Source of the DNA: an uncultured Dysgonomonas sp.
Lineage (GTDB): Bacteria; Bacteroidota; Bacteroidia; Bacteroidales; Dysgonomonadaceae
Assembly: GCA_937995835.1 (NCBI GenBank)
Contig: CALKIV010000025.1
Span: 62,001 to 126,000, forward strand
Length of the DNA: 64,000 nt
Reading direction: 5' to 3'
In this document: piece after piece, positions 34,552-41,036 of the stretch
Layout: every line of letters starts with the position of its first letter
Position numbering within the stretch: the stretch's first letter is position 1
The notes under the pieces: generated by a model
Told to the model about the DNA's origin: nothing
What the model saw: the letters and a program-made list of their open reading frames with translations, nothing else
Databases searched by the model: none
Position numbers and translations under genes: made by a program

Positions 34552-34568
34552 AAGATGCATCTTTTTTT
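34542..34568 (+). terminator. Terminator overlapping the holA stop codon
   Basis: GATGCAT (34542-34548) pairs with ATGCATC (34555-34561), with the TGA stop in the loop and seven T after. Translation to the stop would disrupt the stem until the ribosome leaves. Confidence 0.78.
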
Positions 34569-34580
34569 AATATATAAACA

Positions 34581-35870
34581 ATGGATTTAACGATTGTAAT
34601 CATTGCTTTGCTCCTCGCTCTTGCTTTTGGGGTGGTGCTCTACTTTTTGCAAAACAACAATAAAAAACGAGAGGCAGATTATCAGAAACAACACGAAGAG
34701 CTGAAGTTGGAGAGCCAAAGCATGAGTGCCGAGAATAATAGGCTCCACGCCGAACAGATGGAGTATATACGGCAAAATGCTGAGCTGAAAGCACAACTGA
34801 CAGCCAAAGAGGAACTACTGACAACTCAACAAAATGAGCTGAAAGAAATGCGCGAGAGATTGAGCAAAGATTTTCAGGTGTTGGCAAATCAAATATTGGA
34901 AGAGAAAACGGCACGTTTTACGGCTGTCAATCAGCAAAATATGGAGGCAATACTGAAACCTTTGGGCGAACGTCTCAATGAGTTTAAGGTGAAGGTAGAA
35001 GAGACCTATGATAAGGAATCGAAGCAACGCTTCTCCTTAGAAGAAAAAATAAAAGACTTGGTGGCCCTCAATAGTCAGATCAGTGAAGATGCCAACAACT
35101 TGACCAGAGCCTTGAAGGGCGAAAGCAAAATACAAGGAAACTGGGGAGAAATGATTTTGGAATCTATCTTAGAAAAATCAGGACTTAAAAAGGGCATCGA
35201 ATATCATACGCAAGAGTTTATCAAAGATGAAGATGGGAACGCTGTTCGCAATGCTGAAAATCAGCGTCTGCAACCAGATGTGATCATTGAATATCCTGGT
35301 GGAAGAAAGGTGGTGGTGGACTCTAAGGTGTCGCTAAATGCTTATGTGCGTTATGTGGAAGCTGAAACCGATGAGGTGCGTATCCGATCAGAAAAAGAAC
35401 ATTTGCTGTCTATCAAGCAGCACATTGATGAGTTGAGTGGCAAATCTTATCAAGATTATATGGATTCGGTGGACTTTGTGATGATGTTTATTCCCAACGA
35501 ACCGGCTTATATTTTGGCGATGAAGCTGGATGCTAATTTGTGGGATTATGCCTATAAAAAGCGAATTTTGATCATCAACCCCACCAACCTGATTGCTTCG
35601 CTGCGTGTGGTGGCCGATCTTTGGAAGCGTGAAGCACAGAGCAAGAATGCTCAAGAGATTGCCGATCGTGGTGCTATGCTCTATGATAAATTTGCTGGCT
35701 TTGTGGAGACTCTGCAAGAGGTGGGGGCAAATATTGAGCGAACTCAAAAGGCATATGGAAAAGCATTTAATCAATTGGCAGAGGGTAGAGGAAATCTTCT
35801 ACGACAAGCCGAAATGCTAAAAGAATTGGGCGTAAAACCTCAAAAAGAGCTCCCTAAAGGCGATGTTTAG
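34581..35870 (+). CDS. rmuC: RmuC-family DNA recombination protein
   Basis: The 429-residue protein has an N-terminal membrane helix (TIVIIALLLALAFGVVLYFL) and a long coiled coil at about 28-125. A RmuC core with a PD-(D/E)XK-like nuclease fold follows at about 130-400. Core signatures are LKGESKIQGNWGEMILESIL near residue 178, VVVDSKVSLNAYVRY near 244, and DFVMMFIPNEPAYILAM near 298. RmuC limits DNA inversions and deletions at repeats in E. coli. That is notable beside a large tandem repeat, though chance proximity is the simplest view. It is separated from holA by a terminator. Confidence 0.93.
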   Translation: MDLTIVIIALLLALAFGVVLYFLQNNNKKREADYQKQHEELKLESQSMSAENNRLHAEQMEYIRQNAELKAQLTAKEELLTTQQNELKEMRERLSKDFQVLANQILEEKTARFTAVNQQNMEAILKPLGERLNEFKVKVEETYDKESKQRFSLEEKIKDLVALNSQISEDANNLTRALKGESKIQGNWGEMILESILEKSGLKKGIEYHTQEFIKDEDGNAVRNAENQRLQPDVIIEYPGGRKVVVDSKVSLNAYVRYVEAETDEVRIRSEKEHLLSIKQHIDELSGKSYQDYMDSVDFVMMFIPNEPAYILAMKLDANLWDYAYKKRILIINPTNLIASLRVVADLWKREAQSKNAQEIADRGAMLYDKFAGFVETLQEVGANIERTQKAYGKAFNQLAEGRGNLLRQAEMLKELGVKPQKELPKGDV

Positions 35871-35910
35871 TTAATTAGGGTTAAAATTCAAAATAAAAAC
35901 ACTAAACATG

Positions 35911-35941
35911 TTGTATAACATATAAAAATGATCTACATTTG
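35911..35941 (+). promoter_or_regulatory. Promoter of small RNA unit 1
   Basis: TTGT (35911-35914), 19-base spacer, TACATTTG (35934-35941). Both elements and the spacing match the Bacteroidota promoter consensus. Confidence 0.72.
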
Positions 35942-35945
35942 TAAT

Positions 35946-36017
35946 GTGTTTTTCATGGTATTAGATTTAAGGTTAACAATGAAGATTGGTTGTCGTGATG
36001 ACAACCTTTTCTTTTTT
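35946..36017 (+). ncRNA. Candidate small RNA, unit 1
   Basis: The predicted transcript is about 72 bases, from just after the TACATTTG box to the end of the T-tract. It ends in a hairpin, GGTTGTC-GTGAT-GACAACC (35988-36006), followed by TTTTCTTTTTT, a textbook Rho-independent terminator. Upstream, AACAAT and ATTGGTT can form a weaker hairpin that shares bases with the terminator stem. Two tiny reading frames exist (one of 6 codons starting at the predicted transcript end, and one of 31 codons running through the hairpin), but the promoter-hairpin architecture fits a structural RNA better. No known RNA family is recognised. Confidence 0.6.
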
Positions 36018-36374
36018 AATACAATACATACTTCTAATTGCTATATTTAAACCAAATGATAAGATCATTTCTATCTTTCAACTTTTTCCAAATTAATATT
36101 TTTGAATTAAGCATGAAAAGTTAATCTCTTCGATTATGCTTTTATTCTGTTTCTAGCTACTTCGTATTTTTTAATCTGTAAAAGTGTAATTTCTATATTC
36201 ACTCTTATTGAATTGGCAAAGCCGAAACTTATAGTGTACATAGTTAGATGTCTAAATCTTGATATTCTCAATAGTACTTCTTTTTTTAACAAGCTTGTTT
36301 TAATGCCTTGTGGCTGTGTTTGCGGACACAACAATGTTAATCAAAGTTAAGGATTGAAAGTTTCTTAGTGAATG
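36018..36374. other. Spacer of repeat copy 1, no gene recognised
   Basis: This AT-rich stretch of 357 bases is repeated in copy 2. It holds a minus-strand frame of 66 codons beginning with TTG (36134-36334), a palindrome AACAAGCTTGTT, a hairpin TGTGT-TTGCGG-ACACA with flanking TTGT/ACAA pairs, and a minus-strand TAACTTTG box upstream of the frame. None of these amounts to a convincing gene. Confidence 0.6.
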
Positions 36375-36376
36375 TG

Positions 36377-36407
36377 TTGTATAACATATAAAAATGATCT
36401 ACATTTG
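36377..36407 (+). promoter_or_regulatory. Promoter of small RNA unit 2
   Basis: TTGT (36377-36380) and TACATTTG (36400-36407) at 19-base spacing, identical to unit 1. Confidence 0.72.
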
Positions 36408-36411
36408 TAAT

Positions 36412-36483
36412 GTGTTTTTCATGGTATTAGATTTAAGGTTAACAATGAAGATTGGTTGTCGCGATGACAACCTTTTCTTTTTT
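36412..36483 (+). ncRNA. Candidate small RNA, unit 2
   Basis: Same architecture as unit 1. The hairpin GGTTGTC-GCGAT-GACAACC (36454-36472) has one loop change (T to C) and leaves the stem intact. It is followed by the same TTTTCTTTTTT tract. Confidence 0.6.
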
Positions 36484-36840
36484 AATGCAATACGTACTTC
36501 TAATTGCTATATTTAAACCAAGTGATAAGATCATTTCTATCTTTCAACTTTTTCCAAATTAATATTTTTGAATTAAGCATGAAAAGTTAATCTCTTCGAT
36601 TATGCTTTTATTCTGTTTCTAGCTACTTCGTATTTTTTAATCTGTAAAAGTGTAATTTCTATATTCACTCTTATTGAATTGGCAAAGCCGAAACTTATAG
36701 TGTACATAGTTAGATGTCTAAATCTTGATATTCTCAATAGTACTTCTTTTTTTAACAAGCTTGTTTTAATGCCTTGTGGCTGTGTTTGCGGACACAACAA
36801 TGTTAATCAAAGTTAAGGATTGAAAGTTTCTTAGTGAATG
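36484..36840. other. Spacer of repeat copy 2, no gene recognised
   Basis: Same content as the copy 1 spacer apart from three base changes near its start; the 66-codon minus-strand frame recurs at 36600-36800. Confidence 0.6.
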
Positions 36841-36842
36841 TG

Positions 36843-36873
36843 TTGTATAACATATAAAAATGATCTACATTTG
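36843..36873 (+). promoter_or_regulatory. Promoter of small RNA unit 3
   Basis: TTGT (36843-36846) and TACATTTG (36866-36873) at 19-base spacing. Confidence 0.72.
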
Positions 36874-36877
36874 TAAT

Positions 36878-36949
36878 GTGTTTTTCATGGTATTAGATTT
36901 AAGGTTAACAATGAAGATTGGTTGTCGCGATGACAACCTTTTCTTTTTT
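36878..36949 (+). ncRNA. Candidate small RNA, unit 3
   Basis: Identical to unit 2 through the hairpin (36920-36938) and T-tract. It lies at the end of the array; the next 220 bases carry no + strand gene, so it is not an obvious leader of a coding gene. Confidence 0.6.
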
Positions 36950-36950
36950 A

Positions 36951-37170
36951 TATACATTCTGTCTTTAAAAGCTTGTAAGTCAGTGTTAACCCATAGCTGA
37001 TAAAACATATCTCTATTTTATAGTTTTCATCTCGAAATTTATTTTGTGCTTGAGCAAATTCTTAACTCTGCTTTATAACATATCCAACGCAGTGCTCTGA
37101 ATGTTAAAATAGAATAGTTGTAATTGCTGCATCAGGGGTTAGATGTGTGCTAGAAAGAGTTTGGAAAGCA
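36951..37170. other. Intergenic stretch, nothing recognised
   Basis: AT-rich sequence between the repeat array and the rsmD terminator. No frame of note, hairpin with T-tract or promoter box was seen. Confidence 0.6.
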
Positions 37171-37199
37171 TAAAAAAATCAGAAGAAGATCTCCTGATT
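37171..37199 (-). terminator. Terminator of rsmD
   Basis: AATCAG/CTGATT stem (37177-37182 and 37194-37199) with inner AGA/TCT pairing. On the minus strand it is followed by a run of T at 37172-37178. Confidence 0.65.
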
Positions 37200-37226
37200 C
37201 TATATTATACGCATGAGGTCTGATGT

Positions 37227-37763
37227 TTATTTTTTCTCGAAGAAGCTAAAGTTGACACTTCCATATGTTCTCAGCTCCGTAAATTCGGGGTAAGATGAAA
37301 AGTCATATTCATTAGAGTGTTCCAAGATAAAGAGCCCTTCTTCGTTCAAGATGTCCTTTGCCAATATTTGCTTCGGCACTTCCTCAAATCGCTTGAGATC
37401 ATAAGGGGGATCGGCAAAAATGAAATCGAACTTCTGATTATAATATTCCAGATACTTGAAAACATCCATTTTCAGCACCGAAAAATTCTCAGCCTCTAGT
37501 TCTGTCTTTGTTTTTTCTATAAATTCGGCATGTTTCACATCCTTCTCCACACACACAATGCGTGGGCAACCTCTCGAAAGCAGTTCGTAGCTTATGCCCC
37601 CTGTACCTCCAAAGAGATCGAGGGCAGTGGTTTCGTCCCAATCGATGCGATTGTTTAGTATATTGAACAGATTTTCTTTTGCAAAATCGGTTGTGGGTCT
37701 AGCCCTAAAGTTTTTAGGAGGGTTGAAAATTCTACCCTTCAATCGTCCACTAATAATTCTCAT
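37227..37763 (-). CDS. rsmD: 16S rRNA (guanine-966 N2)-methyltransferase
   Basis: RsmD methylates G966 of 16S rRNA using S-adenosylmethionine. From MRIISGRLKGRIFNPP the protein has 178 residues, the family norm; a longer in-frame start at 37814 lies inside the upstream gene and is unlikely. Signatures are RPTTDFAKENLFNIL near residue 21, the SAM loop ALDLFGGTGGISYELLSRG near 46, and the catalytic FADPPY near 118. Its ATG overlaps the stop of the DUF3822 gene by 4 bases, so the two are translationally coupled. Confidence 0.94.
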   Translation of the reverse strand: MRIISGRLKGRIFNPPKNFRARPTTDFAKENLFNILNNRIDWDETTALDLFGGTGGISYELLSRGCPRIVCVEKDVKHAEFIEKTKTELEAENFSVLKMDVFKYLEYYNQKFDFIFADPPYDLKRFEEVPKQILAKDILNEEGLFILEHSNEYDFSSYPEFTELRTYGSVNFSFFEKK

Positions 37764-38572
37764 AAAGACAAAGAAATTAAATCGAGTGGGGCTTTCTGTG
37801 CATCTTTGTGCCACAAGAAAACCTCGCTCGGAGCAGATAAACGCTCTATGATTTTTATATATTCGCGCAAAACGTCAAGCACTTCGTCTTCCAAGTCTCC
37901 GGCAATCAGCAGTTGATCTGTTAATTGATTCAAGCCTAAAGATTCCCAAGTCTTCAAAATATAATAGCTCTTTTCCGAAGGGCTTAGATCTTCATAGCTT
38001 TGCCCCGAAAGAAATTTATTTCCCGAAAAGCACATGATGTCCGTCATTCCATCATGCAGATTGACATACATCTTAGCGTGTAGGTTAGTGCTGCGCGATC
38101 TGCCTTCTAGCAAGTGAATCAGGGAGGTGGTGTGGTGATAGAAGTGAGGCGAAAAGAGGCTTCGTGCTAAAAATTCATATACTTCTTCATCTACCTCATA
38201 GAGAGTTTGCAGATCATATTTCGGAGATTGATCAGTGAGTACAAAGGCTTCATGCGCCAATGACGTAAAGTTATATAAGTCGGCTTTCAGTCTACTTTCA
38301 TACAGTTCAGTGGGTGCAAAAACGTAGTCGGGAGAAACGAAGATGACATTCGTTTGGGCATACTGATAAGTCAGAAAATTGAGATCAAATATGATCTTTT
38401 TAATATTGTCTAACAGCGATTCTTCTCCTTGTTCGAAGGTTGTGCCTCGCAAACAATAATTTTTACCCACCTCCGGCTCGGTCAGCGAAAACATAAAGCT
38501 AGTAGGCTTGATTCGGATGGTCAAAATGTATTTTTCCGAATTTCCTAGATCGATGGTTGGTGGTAAAAACAT
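37760..38572 (-). CDS. DUF3822 family protein
   Basis: A 270-residue soluble protein found next to rsmD in many Bacteroidota. Recognisable segments are YILTIRIKPTSFMFSL near residue 15 and FVSPDYVFAPTELYE near residue 80. LHAKMYVNLHDGMTDIMCFS follows near 163, with GDLEDEVLDVLREYIKII near the C-terminus. The strand pattern resembles an actin/RNase H-like ATPase fold of the PilM/FtsA sort, which is an inference. There is no signal peptide. The coupling to rsmD is clear; function is not known. Confidence 0.88.
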   Translation of the reverse strand: MFLPPTIDLGNSEKYILTIRIKPTSFMFSLTEPEVGKNYCLRGTTFEQGEESLLDNIKKIIFDLNFLTYQYAQTNVIFVSPDYVFAPTELYESRLKADLYNFTSLAHEAFVLTDQSPKYDLQTLYEVDEEVYEFLARSLFSPHFYHHTTSLIHLLEGRSRSTNLHAKMYVNLHDGMTDIMCFSGNKFLSGQSYEDLSPSEKSYYILKTWESLGLNQLTDQLLIAGDLEDEVLDVLREYIKIIERLSAPSEVFLWHKDAQKAPLDLISLSL

Positions 38573-38722
38573 TCAGTTTATTGAAAAAATCGTTTAAAAT
38601 TGTATATTCTGATGATACCGTTTGCATTCTCATCACGAAGCATATTGGCTCCGAAAAGCATAAGACACAAGATGAGTGAATGTCAAACTTATATTTTTTT
38701 GTACCTACAAAAATAGAAAAAG

Positions 38723-38739
38723 ATAGCTTTTAAAGCTAT
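38723..38739. repeat. Inverted repeat between divergent genes
   Basis: ATAGCTTT-T-AAAGCTAT lies between DUF3822 and the helicase gene, about 30 bases before the latter. It may be an operator or a weak terminator. Confidence 0.4.
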
Positions 38740-38767
38740 TTTTAGGCTCTAAATAAAAAATGTGCAG

Positions 38768-40180
38768 ATGATTAGTAGTTATTTTCTGGAAAAAATAAAA
38801 CAAAATTTACCTTTTACCCCCACTTCGCAACAGGCTGAGGCGTTGGAAGAGATTGTAAATTTTCTTTTTATTCAAAAGCATGAAACGCTCTTCCTGTTGA
38901 GAGGGTATGCCGGAACCGGAAAATCATCGCTGATGGGGGCATTGGTCAAAACAATGAATGGACTGAAACAGAAAACTGTTTTGCTGGCTCCCACGGGTCG
39001 TGCAGCCAAAGTGTTCTCTTATTATTCCGATCATCCGGCATTTACGATTCATAAAAAAATATATCGTCAAAAGGCTTATACAGGCGACTCGGCTGAGTTT
39101 TCCATTATGGATAATCTGCATAAGGATACGCTCTTTATTGTGGATGAGGCTTCTATGATTAGCAACGATTCGTTTGGCAGTGCCTATTTTGGTACAGGGC
39201 GACTGCTCGATGACCTGATCAGGTACGTGTATGCCGGTGAAAACTGTAGATTGTTGCTTATCGGAGACGCTGCACAGTTGCCTCCGGTGGGGCAGGAGGA
39301 AAGTCCAGCACTCAATGTAGACATGTTGCAAGGCTACGGTCTGGATGTCTATACTTCCAGTTTGACAGATATTGTGCGTCAGGGCACTGACTCAGGTATC
39401 CTTTTCAATGCTACAAATATTCGTGAGGCACTTCGGCTGGACGAAACAGGGCTCTATCCAAAACTTTCGCTAGACGAATTTACGGATATCAAAAATATAC
39501 ATGGAGAGGATTTGATTGACGAAATATCCTCTTCCTATCATCGTGAGGGAATTGAAAATACGATGATTGTTACCCGATCGAACAAGCGTGCCAATATCTA
39601 CAATCAAGGAATTAGAAATAGCATTCTCTATCGTGAAGAGGAGTTATCGTCAGGCGATTTGTTGATGATCTCTAAGAATAATTATTTTTGGACGGAGAAG
39701 ATCGAAGGGCTTGATTTTCTTGCCAATGGTGAAATCGTGAAGGTGCGCAGGGTGAGAAATATACAAGAACTGTTTGGATTCCGTTTTTGCGATGTGGAGC
39801 TTATCAGCTTGGATACGGATATCGAATTTAGTGCAAAGATCAATTTAGATTCCTTACATTCCGAAACAGCTAGTCTGAGCCGAGAGGACGAAGAGAAACT
39901 CTTTACGAATGTTATGATGGATTATGAGCATTTATCGACCAAGGGCGCACGGATGAAGGAATTGAAGATTGATCCTTTTTTCAATGCATTGCAAGTGAAG
40001 TTTGCCTATGCCATCACCTGCCACAAGGCGCAAGGAGGGGAGTGGAGCAATGTGTTTTTAGATCTGGGCTACATCACCGAGGAACACATGGGTATCAACT
40101 TCTATCGCTGGCTCTATACGGCCATCACACGAGCCAAGCAGAAGCTGATGTTTGTCAATCTGCCAAAAGATTTTACATAA
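38768..40180 (+). CDS. RecD-like ATP-dependent helicase
   Basis: A superfamily 1B helicase of 470 residues. Motif I is RGYAGTGKSSLMGAL near residue 43, motif Ia LAPTGRAAKVFS near 75, motif II LFIVDEASMIS near 124, motif III LLLIGDAAQLPPVGQEE near 160, and the UvrD-C2 motif AYAITCHKAQGGEWSNV near 418. It lacks the RecBCD-specific N-terminal domain, so it resembles the short AAA_30/UvrD_C_2 proteins common in Bacteroidota. A GTG six bases upstream could also initiate; ATG at 38768 is preferred. It is divergent from DUF3822-rsmD. Confidence 0.92.
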   Translation: MISSYFLEKIKQNLPFTPTSQQAEALEEIVNFLFIQKHETLFLLRGYAGTGKSSLMGALVKTMNGLKQKTVLLAPTGRAAKVFSYYSDHPAFTIHKKIYRQKAYTGDSAEFSIMDNLHKDTLFIVDEASMISNDSFGSAYFGTGRLLDDLIRYVYAGENCRLLLIGDAAQLPPVGQEESPALNVDMLQGYGLDVYTSSLTDIVRQGTDSGILFNATNIREALRLDETGLYPKLSLDEFTDIKNIHGEDLIDEISSSYHREGIENTMIVTRSNKRANIYNQGIRNSILYREEELSSGDLLMISKNNYFWTEKIEGLDFLANGEIVKVRRVRNIQELFGFRFCDVELISLDTDIEFSAKINLDSLHSETASLSREDEEKLFTNVMMDYEHLSTKGARMKELKIDPFFNALQVKFAYAITCHKAQGGEWSNVFLDLGYITEEHMGINFYRWLYTAITRAKQKLMFVNLPKDFT

Positions 40181-40289
40181 CGAAGCCACGAGGAGAAATA
40201 AAACCCTAAAATTATTTAAAATCAATAAATTTAGAGTAGATATTAAATACTTTCTCTATCAAATAGGATGGAAAATTAAAGAATAGCCT

Positions 40290-40297
40290 TATTTTTG
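40290..40297 (+). promoter_or_regulatory. -7 element before DUF5606
   Basis: TATTTTTG, 70 bases before the ATG; no clear -33 box. Confidence 0.4.
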
Positions 40298-40366
40298 CAC
40301 CCTGTGACAAAGTGAATAAATAAACGCTTTAAAGTATTTTATAAGAACAGAACAAACAAAATTATT

Positions 40367-40786
40367 ATGCTAAAAACTATTCTTTCAATATCAGGAAAAC
40401 CGGGTCTTTATAAAATGCTGTCGAACAGCAAGAACATGATTATTGTTGAGTCATTGCAAGACAGCAAAAAAATACCTGTATATGCACGCGATAGAATGAT
40501 GTCATTGGGAGATATTTCAATATATACAGAAGAAGATGAAGTGCTTCTCAAAGAGGTGTTATGCTCTATCAAGAAGAAAGAAGAAGGAAAAGAATGTTCT
40601 ATGGCTCCAAATGCTAAGGCAGATGATCTAAGAAAATACTTTGCTGAGATACTTCCTAACTACGATAAGGATAGAGTTTATCCATCGGATATGAAGAAAA
40701 TTATTTCTTGGTACAATCTTCTTATGACCTCAAACATCGACTTTGAGGCTGAAGATCAAACTGAAGAAGAAAGCGAAGAAAACTAA
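40367..40786 (+). CDS. DUF5606 family protein
   Basis: A 139-residue acidic soluble protein. The N-terminal half (LKTILSISGKPGLYKMLSNS, then IIVESLQDSKKIPVYARDRM) forms the conserved domain, with Gly-Lys-Pro-Gly-Leu as its most obvious motif. A helical segment (LRKYFAEILPNYDKDRVYPS) and a Glu-rich tail follow. The family is nearly limited to Bacteroidota and widely conserved there, hinting at a core role, but no function is known to me. It is a single-gene unit with its own terminator. Confidence 0.88.
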   Translation: MLKTILSISGKPGLYKMLSNSKNMIIVESLQDSKKIPVYARDRMMSLGDISIYTEEDEVLLKEVLCSIKKKEEGKECSMAPNAKADDLRKYFAEILPNYDKDRVYPSDMKKIISWYNLLMTSNIDFEAEDQTEEESEEN

Positions 40787-40810
40787 TTGTTTTTTCGCTC
40801 TAAAAGACAG

Positions 40811-40852
40811 ATGCGCTGTATGGAATGAAAATTCTATGCAGCGTATTTTTTA
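40811..40852 (+). terminator. Terminator of the DUF5606 gene
   Basis: A stem of about 15 pairs including G-T pairs (40812-40826 with 40831-40845), loop of 4, followed by six T. Confidence 0.78.
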
Positions 40853-41036
40853 TACTCCTATTGCCTACTGTTTGTACAAATTAGTGGTTTTGTAGAAAGT
40901 GAAGCCAGTGTATGGCTTTGAGATAACTTTACTTATTTGGCAAATAAATTATATGATACAGCTGTGCGTTTTGCATAGAAAATGTACAGATAAATCATTT
41001 AAAAACGACTATCTTGCAGAAGAAATTGTAAACCTT

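Larger units (their letters stand above)
35909..36374 (+). repeat. 466-bp tandem direct repeat, copy 1
   Basis: The first full unit begins at TGTTGTATAAC. Compared with copy 2 it differs at only four sites that I could find, all in its first 150 or so bases (one in the hairpin loop and three just after the T-tract). The remaining 310 or so bases look identical. It contains a promoter, a short transcribed core and a T-tailed hairpin, then about 357 bases of spacer. Confidence 0.92.
36375..36840 (+). repeat. 466-bp tandem direct repeat, copy 2
   Basis: The second full unit follows copy 1 without a gap. Near identity over 466 bases shows a recent duplication or ongoing gene conversion. Confidence 0.92.
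36841..36950 (+). repeat. Partial third copy (110-bp core)
   Basis: Only the promoter-to-T-tract core is repeated a third time; sequence diverges directly after the T-tract at 36950. The core is identical to that of copy 2. A layout of core-spacer-core-spacer-core fits unequal crossing-over between cores. Confidence 0.92.

Noticed and set aside
35955..36050. 31-codon plus-strand frame present in all three repeat cores
   Set aside because: It runs straight through the terminator hairpin and T-tract, and its C-terminal end differs in the third copy only because the repeat ends there; an RNA function fits better.
36134..36334. 66-codon minus-strand frame, repeated at 36600-36800, as a duplicated protein gene
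   Set aside because: It begins with TTG, has no ribosome-binding signal, and lies wholly inside a duplicated AT-rich spacer, so its recurrence follows from the DNA repeat and is no sign of coding selection.
35909..36950. CRISPR array or integron-like array
   Set aside because: Only three repeats of 110 bp at 466-base spacing, with identical and not unique spacers, and no cas or integrase genes.
38924..39331. 135-codon minus-strand frame inside the RecD-like helicase
   Set aside because: The sense strand has all helicase motifs in this stretch.
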